From contig NZ_CP028426.1 of assembly GCF_003010915.2 (NCBI RefSeq), positions 1,240,001 to 1,304,000 of the forward strand: 64,000 nucleotides of DNA. The letters run 5' to 3'. The position numbers were made by a program, and so were the translations under genes. This DNA comes from Gulosibacter molinativorax (GTDB lineage: Bacteria > Actinomycetota > Actinomycetes > Actinomycetales > Microbacteriaceae). Positions 1 to 8,656 of the stretch are shown here, piece after piece; position 1 is the stretch's first letter, and each line of letters starts with the position of its first letter. The notes under the pieces are model-generated. The model was not told the origin of the DNA, did not search any database, and worked only from the letters and a program-made list of their open reading frames with translations.

Positions 1-3000
1 AAATCTCCTCGCGGATATCCCCGAGCGGCGTGCCCGGCCCATCGGTGAGCAGCACATCCTTCGCCAGACGAACCGCCTGCTGCCCACCATCTGCGGCGAC
101 CTGGTCGAAGACCGCGGCGAGGAACTGCCGCTTCAGGATCTCCCCCGCGTCGAGGTAGGTCGCAGGCGGCGTCACCTCGCCGTCGATCAGCTCGAGCGGG
201 TCCTGATACCACGCGAGCTGGTCGTGCCGCCCGGGTACGAACGCCAGTGCCAGCGCGCTACCGCTCAGTCGCCCGGCGCGGCCGACGCGCTGCACGTAGC
301 TCGCGACGGTCTGCGGCAGCGACGCGAGCACGACGGTCGAGAGGTCGCCGATGTCGATTCCCATCTCGAGGGTGGGCGTCGCGACGAGCACGTTCGGCGC
401 ATCCGGCGCGGGGTCGGTGCTCTTGAACGCCCCCTCGTACGCCAACCGCACATCGTCCGGCAGCAGGCTCGTGTGCTCGCGCGCGACGACGCGGCGCATA
501 TCGGCCTCTTCGTACAGGCTGCGGTAGAAGTTCGGTTTCTTCAGCGCGTGGCGCTGCAGCGTGCCGCCCTCGCACTGCATCCCGGGGCATGGGCTGCCGG
601 CGAGCTGGGCGACGGTCGTGGGGCTGCCCGCGGTGAGCGCACCGCAGCGGTCGCACTCGAGCATCGTGTTACCCGCCTCGCGGTCGGCGGCGGATGCGGG
701 GCTCACCAGGATGCGGTCGGGCGTGATCCCGAAGGCGTGGCTCCCGCCGCCACGGGTGATCGGATAGGTATCGAGCAGCCCGCCCTCGGCGAGCGACTCG
801 AACAGGCGCCGCGCGAGTCGACCGCCCGCGTCCTTCGGCACGCCGAAGAGTCGCGAGGTCCAACGCGCGTACCAGCCCTGCGGTGAGGCGAGGTCATCGA
901 GTAGGAACTCGACCTTGCCCTGCTTGGGGTTCGCACCGACCCGCGCGAACGCGGGCGCGCTACGGCCGCGTGGGAATGCGGGCATGCCCTCGGCCTTCGG
1001 TCGGCCGCCCCACACGCGATAGCGCATACCGCTGTCGGCGATGTACGTCTTGAGCCACTGGTGATAGATGCCGCCGCGCGAACGCAGCTCCTCGAGCGTC
1101 CCGCGGGCCCACGCGACGAGCGTCGCTGGCGACACGACCCCGTCCGCGCCGAGCTCGGCGTCGAACTCGAAGCCGGTCACCGCATCCCGCGCGAGCCGCT
1201 CCAGCAGCGTCGCCGAGCCGGATACGACCTCGACGGTGACTGAGCCGGTGCGCTCGAGCGTGCGCGCGAACGACGACTGCAGCCCGAACTCGAGCTGCAG
1301 GTCGAACGCGAGGCGCTTCGCGACGCGCAGGCGCACGTTCACGTCGATGCTCGCGGCGTCCTCGGTATCCCAGAACGAGCGAAAGCTTTCGCGTTCCACG
1401 ATGTCCGGCCCCAGCAGCCGGTACCGCTCCGAGCGGGTCTGCGCGCGGGCGACCAGCTCGGTCGAGAGCTCGTCGAGGGTGCGCGGCTGGTCGCCGAGCG
1501 CGCGGCGGATCGCGTTGCGCAGCCCAAACGTGTGCGCGCGGCTCTGCACGAAGCCGGCGCGGTGCGCGGCGTCCTGCACGCTGTCGGTGAAGACGAGTTC
1601 TTTCTTCTCGGCCTCGTCGAGATCCCCGTCGCCGAAGAGCGCGGTCGTGACGACCGAGAGCATGGTCGCGACTGCGGCACCCATGAAGCGGATGCCGTCG
1701 CGGCGACCGCAGGCGGGGCACGTCTGGCTGTTGGATTCCTTGCTCGCGTCTTCGCCGTCGAGCCAGCGCACGGGCAGGATGTTCGAGTCGGCCTGGCCGT
1801 GATCGCGCTCGTCGCCGGCGAGGTCGGGATGCGTCGCAAACACGCGACCGTTGGGCACGTCCCACCACCCGAAGCCGGGGACGGGTGCGTTGCTCGTGTA
1901 GTGCTGATCGGCCTCGCGGTCGGCGTAGATGAGCGCCCGGAACGTGCCGGTCCGCTTCACGGCCGTCTCGCGCGGGTTGACCTCTTTCTTCTCGAGGTCA
2001 CGCCCCTCGCCGGTGCCCTTCGACGAGACGCCCCAGCCGCTGCGCCCACAGTGGCGGCAGTAGAGCGCCGGCCATGCGTCGCGGCCCTGCTCCGAGAATG
2101 CGTCGGCACCCTCTTCGACGATCGCCTCGCCGTCGTCGGTCCACCGGAATGCCACCGTTGGTCCGGCGACGCGATCGATGCGCGTGACCTCGCGGATCCA
2201 CGCGTTCACGTCCACCGACGGTGCCGAGAACCCGACCGCCGCGCGCACCTGGCTAATCGCCGCGACGATCGCGTTGACGATGTCCGAGGCCGCATCGACT
2301 TCGACCGTCAGCGCATCGGCATGCAACTGCAGCACAAGCTCCTTCAGCGAAATGGGAGATGCGGTGTGGCGCAGAAGTTGTTGAACGGTGGGATGCACCC
2401 GCAACGCATCGTGCAACTCCTTGGCGCTCAAATCCGTTGGCCGAGTAGCCCGAACCTGGTCCGCTTGCCGAGTAGCCCGTTCCCCATCCGTTTGCCGAAG
2501 AGCCCGAAGGGCGTATCGAGGCCCCGCACCAGCTTCACCTTCCGCATAAAGCTGCGCCACAACCTCCCGAGCAATATCGAGCGGCCCATCCCCCGCACCC
2601 TCAACCGCGGCACGCATCGCCACAGCATCGATCGCTTCCGTGCCGACGCCGCCAAACGTCCGAGCAATTCCAGCCGGAACCAGCTCGGCAGCCCCAGCCC
2701 ACTCCTCGACCGAGTGCCGCGTCTCCGACACGACACTCGACGCATCGAACCCGCCGCCAAACACGGTATTCGCGAAATCGACCATCACCATCGGATCATC
2801 GCCACCAAGCGTCGCCGACGTCGCGACGGGCGTGATCTTTCCGAGCGGCGCAGCTTCCGCCGCGTCATCGATCCCGAAGGCCTTGCGCGCCGCCGGGTTT
2901 GTGGGCCAGTTGCGCTTGAGTGCGAGCCCGAGCCGACGCAGCAGCATCGCGACGTCGGTACCCTGCGCGCCGTCGTAGGTGTGGAATTCGTCGAGCACGA

Positions 3001-3733
3001 GGTATTGCAGGCTCGTCGCGCTCTGCTTCCACAGCGACTGGTCGTCGGGGCGCAGCAGCAGCTGGTCGAGCATCTTGTAGTTGGTGAGCAGGATGTCGGG
3101 CGCCTTTGCCCGCATCACGCCGCGATCGGTGATGAGCCCGTCTTTGTTTACCTTCGAGGGCTTGGCGCCCTGCTCGCCGATGTACAGCCCGGCCGAGATT
3201 CCCGCCAGCTGCGGATCCTCGGTAATCAGTTTCGCGAGTCGTCGCGCCTGGTCATTCGCCAGCGCGTTCATCGGGTACAGGATGAGCGCCTTGAGCCCCG
3301 ATTCCCCCGCCTTCTGCGCCCGCAGCACGTGATCGATGATCGGAAACAAAAACGCCTCGGTCTTACCCGACCCGGTCCCGGTAGTAACGAGCGTCGGCAG
3401 GGGCCCAGACCGCTCATTGAGTAGCGCGGAGCGCGTATCGAAATGAGCCTTACGTGCAGACGACAGCCGTTCAAACGCCGCCAACTGATGCCCGTGTGGT
3501 GGATACGCCGCCCCGTACCATTCGAGCACCGCATGCGCGTCGCGCTCGGCAGCCTTGAATGGCATCCGCGTGCGGATATACGGCCCCCGAAAGATCCCGG
3601 TCCGCTCATCCGAGAGGAACAGATCGAGCTCTTTCGCCACCTCGCGGTCGGCAAGCGCAAACGTCGTGTCGAGGTAGTCGCTGATCGACTGCCGGAACCG
3701 ACCGACCTGCAGCGAGGGCAGCAGCGCGACCAC
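1..3733 (-). CDS. Large DEAD/DEAH-box helicase with Cys clusters, DrmA/DruE-like (partial)
   Basis: The gene is open from a GTG at 3733 to the window edge, about 1244 residues, so the C-terminus is missing. The GTG overlaps the methylase stop (TAGTG), so the two genes are probably translationally coupled. Motifs seen are Walker A GTGSGKT (about residues 119-125), a DEFH Walker B near 248 followed by TYDGAQGTDVAMLLRRL, a long middle region with CRHCG and CPACG pairs, and C-terminal helicase motifs ATPTLEMGIDIGDL and QRVGRAGR near 1125-1155. These match superfamily 2 helicases of the DUF1998-associated kind (MrfA, DrmA, DruE). The SNF2 and methylase genes next door favour a DISARM-type role (DrmA), but the size and zinc-like clusters also recall DruE. 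Helicase is certain; the subfamily is not. Confidence 0.85.
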   Translation of the reverse strand, partial: MVALLPSLQVGRFRQSISDYLDTTFALADREVAKELDLFLSDERTGIFRGPYIRTRMPFKAAERDAHAVLEWYGAAYPPHGHQLAAFERLSSARKAHFDTRSALLNERSGPLPTLVTTGTGSGKTEAFLFPIIDHVLRAQKAGESGLKALILYPMNALANDQARRLAKLITEDPQLAGISAGLYIGEQGAKPSKVNKDGLITDRGVMRAKAPDILLTNYKMLDQLLLRPDDQSLWKQSATSLQYLVLDEFHTYDGAQGTDVAMLLRRLGLALKRNWPTNPAARKAFGIDDAAEAAPLGKITPVATSATLGGDDPMVMVDFANTVFGGGFDASSVVSETRHSVEEWAGAAELVPAGIARTFGGVGTEAIDAVAMRAAVEGAGDGPLDIAREVVAQLYAEGEAGAGPRYALRALRQTDGERATRQADQVRATRPTDLSAKELHDALRVHPTVQQLLRHTASPISLKELVLQLHADALTVEVDAASDIVNAIVAAISQVRAAVGFSAPSVDVNAWIREVTRIDRVAGPTVAFRWTDDGEAIVEEGADAFSEQGRDAWPALYCRHCGRSGWGVSSKGTGEGRDLEKKEVNPRETAVKRTGTFRALIYADREADQHYTSNAPVPGFGWWDVPNGRVFATHPDLAGDERDHGQADSNILPVRWLDGEDASKESNSQTCPACGRRDGIRFMGAAVATMLSVVTTALFGDGDLDEAEKKELVFTDSVQDAAHRAGFVQSRAHTFGLRNAIRRALGDQPRTLDELSTELVARAQTRSERYRLLGPDIVERESFRSFWDTEDAASIDVNVRLRVAKRLAFDLQLEFGLQSSFARTLERTGSVTVEVVSGSATLLERLARDAVTGFEFDAELGADGVVSPATLVAWARGTLEELRSRGGIYHQWLKTYIADSGMRYRVWGGRPKAEGMPAFPRGRSAPAFARVGANPKQGKVEFLLDDLASPQGWYARWTSRLFGVPKDAGGRLARRLFESLAEGGLLDTYPITRGGGSHAFGITPDRILVSPASAADREAGNTMLECDRCGALTAGSPTTVAQLAGSPCPGMQCEGGTLQRHALKKPNFYRSLYEEADMRRVVAREHTSLLPDDVRLAYEGAFKSTDPAPDAPNVLVATPTLEMGIDIGDLSTVVLASLPQTVASYVQRVGRAGRLSGSALALAFVPGRHDQLAWYQDPLELIDGEVTPPATYLDAGEILKRQFLAAVFDQVAADGGQQAVRLAKDVLLTDGPGTPLGDIREEI

Positions 3734-6700
3734 TACCGCACCGCCTCGCGCTGCGCGGCCTCGTCAGTGCTGCCTCGCAGCGACGACCCGGCCGAATCCG
3801 AAGTCTCGTTCTCCGTAAACTTCCGCTCGAAGTATGCGTACGCCTCGCGCATCTCGGCCTCGCGGTCGAGCGTGCGGAACGGCAACTCGTACTGCGTCGG
3901 ATTCCCCGCCGCGTTCTCGATGAAGAGTTCGTCAGGCGTCATGTCGACGTCGACGAGGACGCCGGGCGTGAGGTCGCCGCCGCGCTTGCGCCACTCGCGC
4001 ACGAGGTGCACGGGCACTTCGCGACCGTTCATGTCATAGACGTACTTGTTCTTGTCGTAACCGTAGAGCACCGGGAACTGCGTACGGTAGATCGTGCAGA
4101 GCTCGTCGGCGGTAATGCCGAGGCTCAGCGCAACGATCGCGTCGATCTCGAGGAGCGCCTGGCGGCGTTCGGCGTCGAGCCGGAGAGGGACGGTGTCGTC
4201 CCATCTGCCCGGGAATGCGGCTTCGAGTGGTTTCGCGTCCTCCCACCATGGCGTCACCGCCCACTCGCGTGGTTCATCGCATTCTCGATATAGCTCGCTG
4301 TATTCGTACGTGAGGGCGGTGAGTCGACCAGTTCGCCACACAAGGTCCGCCCTGAGTGCTCTGAGCTCCGGGACAGAAAGCCGGCCGACAGTTGCGGCAG
4401 TGATCGTTGACTTCGGTACCAGTCGAAGCTGCATATCCGAGATCAGGGAGGAAAACACTCCACCGAGTTCGATGAGCCGGGACGAGGAATTTGAATCCGG
4501 ATCGCCGATTGAGGTCACCGCGTTGATATGTGCGGTTCCGGGCGGAACAACTGCACCAATGAGCGTGCGTTCTCCAGTGTTCGCCGCCATGTTTCGCCAC
4601 GCAAAGCGGAAGTATTCCCGCGCGCTCTTCTCGCCCCAGTGCGTGTACTGCGCGTCGTAGGCGGCGTCGCGGTACGGCTTGTACGAGGTCACCGGCAGCG
4701 CGTCGGGCGCGAGCGTTTCGAGGTCGACGCGCGTCCAATCCTGATTGTGCTTCATCGTCTCGTTCGGCGACTTGAAGAACGGGTGCGCGACGTGGAGGTG
4801 CACTCCCTGCAGAATCACATCGTCCCACGATGCGGCGGGACCCCAAGCGACGTCGAAGCGACCCTTCTGTCGGTCAGTCGTTTCGTTCCATCCTGTGGAA
4901 GACTCCAACCCAAGCGAACCAAGTCTCGGCTGCTCGACGAGCTTCTCAAGAACACCTTGCAGACTCGAAGTCACGGTGTAGACCATTGACGTCTCGACAG
5001 CAGGTACATCGAGGTCTCCTAAGAAATCCCGCCAAGAAGACAGAACATCGAAATCTACATTCGTGATCCGCGAAGCGTGCGGCCGCAAATCCCATCGACC
5101 TTCTTCATTCTTGATTCCTGGTTCGTCGCCTTCCCCGTTATGGATAAGTGATCCTTCAACGCTTTCCGGATGATAAAGGGATACAGCATTACGAAACTGA
5201 ACGTCTTGCGTATGCCCATAGACGTGGATGCCGTATACAACCTGGTCGTCAATTTCTCCAAACAGCATCAGTTCATTCTTGAATTGCCAATGGCGTCGCA
5301 AGCGTACATAGACCGACCGTCGAAATGACCCACCTTTTGCATCGGTAAAGTGCGTATCTGGGTGAATCAATGAAGTCATGCCCGGATCCGAGCTGTGCCG
5401 CCACGTCGCCACCATGAAGCACCGATACAGATCAGGGGTCATTCCGGACAAGCTCGCATACTCGTTTCGACTGCCCACAAACGCAGCCGTTGAAAGCACG
5501 TCGCTCAATCCGTCGGCCACCAATTCAGGCATCCCGGGCAGGCTCAGCGCATCACCTCGATGAATGGCCTTCTGTTGCTGTGTCGCCTTGGGGTTCAACT
5601 GCCACCAAGGATCAGCTTCGGCATAGAGTGCCTCAATATCGGTCTGCGGACGCACCCACGGCGGGTTCCCCACCTGCAGGTCGAAGCCGCCGCGATTCGC
5701 CATGACCGACGCGAAGTCGAGATCCCAGTGGAAGAAACCCTGCGCATCCGCCACCGACCGCGCCGTGCGCAGCCACGGGTGATCGCGCAGTACGTCGTCC
5801 ATCGGCATCGCGTTCGCGTAGCCGAGGTCGAGGTCCTCCGACTCCCCCAACCCTTCCCAGTTGGTGCCGATCAGGAAACCGGTCTGGCCCGCATCCTTCG
5901 CCCTTGTATTGGCCTCGAGGTGGACGCCGAGGATGTCCTTCAGCGCATCCAGCCACTGCTCGAATGTCGGCGGCACGTCGTTGCGGTCGCCGATCGGCAC
6001 GGGCCAGAACCACAGCGCGCACCATGCGTTCATCACGAGCCGCAGGCGCTGATACGCGCCGTTCGGGTCGGCGAGCTTCCGTTCGATCTCCTCGCGACTG
6101 ACTGAACCCGACGCATCCCGCTCGGCGTCGTGGCCGAAGATATCGATCGGGCGGCGGGCCTCGCGCTCGGCGATCTCGAGGCGACGCACCACGAACTGCC
6201 AGAGCCGCTCGACGCGCAGCGAGAGGTTCTGCAGCTGCTTGATCTGCGGGTTGGTGGGCTGCTTCGTCACCGTCTTGCGCCAGTCGCGCAACGCCTTCGC
6301 GCCCTCGGGCGAGAGGTACTTGACCTCTTTATTGTCGGCCGCCGCGGCCCAGCCCTCGGCGGGCAGCAGGAAGTGGAAGATCTTGCCGCTCGTCGCGGTG
6401 GCGAAGCGGTCGTCGCGGAGGTCGTCGGCGAGGGTTCTCGCCGAGATCTCGGTCGGCTCGGTTTTGAGCCAGCCACGCTTCTTGAGGTTGTCGGTGCTGT
6501 ACATCGCGCGGCGGGCACCGATGAGCGAGTTCCCGCGGCGCAGGTGCAGGCCGAACCACGGCGCATCCAGACCCTTGAGCATCGTATCGAGCCACAGCGA
6601 AATCTCGGCAAGCTCGACCGCCGTCGCGTTGAGGTCGACGCCATACACCTGGTGCAGCGCGATGTGCGCCTTCACGCGCTGCAGCTCCTGCGGGTAACGC

Positions 6701-8655
6701 TCCGGGTCGATCGTCGTTCCGGTCTCTTGCTGCTTGCGCTTGAGGTACTCGGCGGCGAGCTGACGCGTCGCCTCGATCGCGAACGCGCCCGAGCCGAGCG
6801 CGGGCTCGCACACGGTGAGCTGCAGGATCTCGTCGGCCGGCGTAGTGGTGTCGTTCTGGTCGAGCAGCTCGGCGAGCGCCTGCGACACCGTGAACTTCGT
6901 GAGCACCTCGGGCGTGTAATACGACGCCGACTGCTGCCGCGCCCGGCCCGAGAGCCGGTACACGAACGTGCCGCGACGGTGCAGCACCTTCTCGGGTGCG
7001 CCGGTGAGCTCGTTCTCGGTCATCACGAAGTCGCTGTCGCTGAGGTGCCCGGCGCGGGCGACCGGCACAACCCACGAGCCCTTCGACGAGTCACCGTTCT
7101 TCGCGACCTCGTACAGGTCGTCCTCGGCGAAGAAGCCCGTGTACGACATGAGGCCCTCGTACACGGCGCCGAGCTGGTTGATGCCGAGATCGGCGTAGCT
7201 GATGAAGCCCCGATCCTGATTCTTCTGCTTCTTCGAGAGCAGCAGGCGGGCGAGGATGCGCGTCATCGCCCCGTCGCCGAGGCCCACCTCGCTGATGAGA
7301 GCGATCGCCTCGGGGCGGAAGAGGTCGGCGCGGAGGCTGTGGAAGGTGAGGCCTTCGGTTGTGGTTGCGTCTCGATACGCTTCGCTACTCGACGATCCTT
7401 GGCCGTGACCCTGGTCGACGAGGCGGAACAGCACATCCAGCGACTCGTAGACGTGCGTTGCCTCGCGGGCGCGCGTCGACTCGAGCTCGACGAGCGCGAG
7501 ATCGCGCAGCCGGTCGACGCTGTAGCCCTCGCCATACTCGGGCGAACCGACCGGCAGCACCTCGAGCTCGGGCGAGGCCTCGGCGTAAAGCAGGAACAGG
7601 ATGCGGTAAAGGTACCGCAGCGCTTGCACCGCGAGGGGCTGCGCCTGATCTTGTGGGAGCGGTGGGAGGTTTTGGTCGCGACGGCGGCGCACGACCTCGT
7701 TCGCGATGTCTTCGATCGAGAGCCGGACTCCTTCGCGGAGGTCCTCGGAGACGCCGACGGCGTGCTTCTTCGAGGCCTCGATGACCTCGGTCCACCACGG
7801 CGTGCCGGAGTTCTCGATGCCCGCGGGTTCGAAGCCCTCGACGGCGATCGCGGCAATCGCCTTGTCGAGCTCGCCAGCCTGCTTCGTGTCGTTGCGCTCG
7901 ACGACAAGCTGCAGGTCGATCGCCAGGTAGCGGCCCTCGGGCCAGCGCTCGCGATCGGTGAGCAGCAGCCACGAACCCGCGAACACGAGGGCGTAGGGCA
8001 CCTCGTTCACTTGGAAGATGCGCGAGAGCAGCCGCGGCACCGCGGTGATCGGGTGATTCTCGTCGTCCTCGGGGATGTAAGGCTCCGTGAGTGCGTGCTG
8101 GTCCGCGCCTGCCGAGCCGTTCGTTATGGCCCCGTTCGTGCCGTTGACCTTGCGGAGCAGCTCATCGACCGACTCGGCCGGCAGCGCCTCGATGATCGCG
8201 AGGAAGGGCGTGTCGACGCCGTCCTCGTGCAGCCAGCGCACCGGGCCCTCGCGGCGCTGCTCGACAAAGCCGGCGTTGACGCCGATCGCGGTGGCGAGGG
8301 TTTCGTAGAGGAGGTCGTCGAGTTGTTGGGTTGCGTCGGGGGCCTCGATACGCGACTTTGGCGCTACTCGGCCATCGTGGGTAGCCTTCGGCGCCACGCG
8401 GCTCTCGTCGGTCGACTGCATCCAGGAGGCGCTGCCGTCGGCCGCGAGCTGGCCGAGGGTGCTGTAGCCCTCGACGAGCTTGCCGCGCTGCGACTTGAAG
8501 CGGCTGCGCGCAGACTCGTGGCCCTCATCCTCGATCGACTTCCAGCGCTTGTGGCGGCGCTGCACCTCCGCCTTGAAAGACTCGGACTTCGCGTCGGTCG
8601 TGAAGAAGTGCTCGCTGAGCCAGCTCTCGCCGATGATCATTGCGTCGTCTGCCAT
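3733..8655 (-). CDS. Eco57I/PglX-type N6-adenine DNA methylase, DrmMI-like
   Basis: This 1640-residue protein has the amino-methyltransferase motifs: CEPALGSGAFAIEA (SAM-binding motif I, near residue 615) and GNPPW (catalytic motif IV, near 995). The order and the long insert between them are those of Eco57I, PglX and DrmMI enzymes, which methylate adenine in host DNA to mark self. It starts one base after the SNF2 helicase stop and its own stop overlaps the next helicase start, giving a tight operon. I see no obvious nuclease motif. Two stretches (near residues 80-107 and 420-430) are encoded by copies of a dispersed repeat and look like tolerated insertions. BREX PglX is the main alternative, but no pglZ or brxC is in view. 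Confidence 0.85.
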   Translation of the reverse strand: MADDAMIIGESWLSEHFFTTDAKSESFKAEVQRRHKRWKSIEDEGHESARSRFKSQRGKLVEGYSTLGQLAADGSASWMQSTDESRVAPKATHDGRVAPKSRIEAPDATQQLDDLLYETLATAIGVNAGFVEQRREGPVRWLHEDGVDTPFLAIIEALPAESVDELLRKVNGTNGAITNGSAGADQHALTEPYIPEDDENHPITAVPRLLSRIFQVNEVPYALVFAGSWLLLTDRERWPEGRYLAIDLQLVVERNDTKQAGELDKAIAAIAVEGFEPAGIENSGTPWWTEVIEASKKHAVGVSEDLREGVRLSIEDIANEVVRRRRDQNLPPLPQDQAQPLAVQALRYLYRILFLLYAEASPELEVLPVGSPEYGEGYSVDRLRDLALVELESTRAREATHVYESLDVLFRLVDQGHGQGSSSSEAYRDATTTEGLTFHSLRADLFRPEAIALISEVGLGDGAMTRILARLLLSKKQKNQDRGFISYADLGINQLGAVYEGLMSYTGFFAEDDLYEVAKNGDSSKGSWVVPVARAGHLSDSDFVMTENELTGAPEKVLHRRGTFVYRLSGRARQQSASYYTPEVLTKFTVSQALAELLDQNDTTTPADEILQLTVCEPALGSGAFAIEATRQLAAEYLKRKQQETGTTIDPERYPQELQRVKAHIALHQVYGVDLNATAVELAEISLWLDTMLKGLDAPWFGLHLRRGNSLIGARRAMYSTDNLKKRGWLKTEPTEISARTLADDLRDDRFATATSGKIFHFLLPAEGWAAAADNKEVKYLSPEGAKALRDWRKTVTKQPTNPQIKQLQNLSLRVERLWQFVVRRLEIAEREARRPIDIFGHDAERDASGSVSREEIERKLADPNGAYQRLRLVMNAWCALWFWPVPIGDRNDVPPTFEQWLDALKDILGVHLEANTRAKDAGQTGFLIGTNWEGLGESEDLDLGYANAMPMDDVLRDHPWLRTARSVADAQGFFHWDLDFASVMANRGGFDLQVGNPPWVRPQTDIEALYAEADPWWQLNPKATQQQKAIHRGDALSLPGMPELVADGLSDVLSTAAFVGSRNEYASLSGMTPDLYRCFMVATWRHSSDPGMTSLIHPDTHFTDAKGGSFRRSVYVRLRRHWQFKNELMLFGEIDDQVVYGIHVYGHTQDVQFRNAVSLYHPESVEGSLIHNGEGDEPGIKNEEGRWDLRPHASRITNVDFDVLSSWRDFLGDLDVPAVETSMVYTVTSSLQGVLEKLVEQPRLGSLGLESSTGWNETTDRQKGRFDVAWGPAASWDDVILQGVHLHVAHPFFKSPNETMKHNQDWTRVDLETLAPDALPVTSYKPYRDAAYDAQYTHWGEKSAREYFRFAWRNMAANTGERTLIGAVVPPGTAHINAVTSIGDPDSNSSSRLIELGGVFSSLISDMQLRLVPKSTITAATVGRLSVPELRALRADLVWRTGRLTALTYEYSELYRECDEPREWAVTPWWEDAKPLEAAFPGRWDDTVPLRLDAERRQALLEIDAIVALSLGITADELCTIYRTQFPVLYGYDKNKYVYDMNGREVPVHLVREWRKRGGDLTPGVLVDVDMTPDELFIENAAGNPTQYELPFRTLDREAEMREAYAYFERKFTENETSDSAGSSLRGSTDEAAQREAVR
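7369..7398. repeat. Dispersed repeat copy inside the methylase gene
   Basis: A short copy of the 'CTCGATACGC...GCTACTCGACGA' family lies inside the methylase gene and is translated as a Ser-rich loop near residue 420-430. The same words recur at 8334, 8695, 15670, 17302 and 24682. Confidence 0.6.
8334..8412. repeat. Degenerate dispersed repeat inside the methylase gene
   Basis: A degenerate copy with CTCGATACGC and GCGCTACTCGG, followed by a partly repeated GTAGCCTTCGGCGCCACGCG. It is read in frame and gives the doubled residues SRVAPK / GRVAPK near residues 82-105 of the methylase. Confidence 0.55.
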
Positions 8656-8656
8656 G

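Noticed and set aside
1532..3424. 630-codon open frame on the plus strand
   Set aside because: It is antisense to the large helicase, which has clear motifs. The product is Arg-rich with no domain, as expected of the complementary frame in GC-rich DNA.
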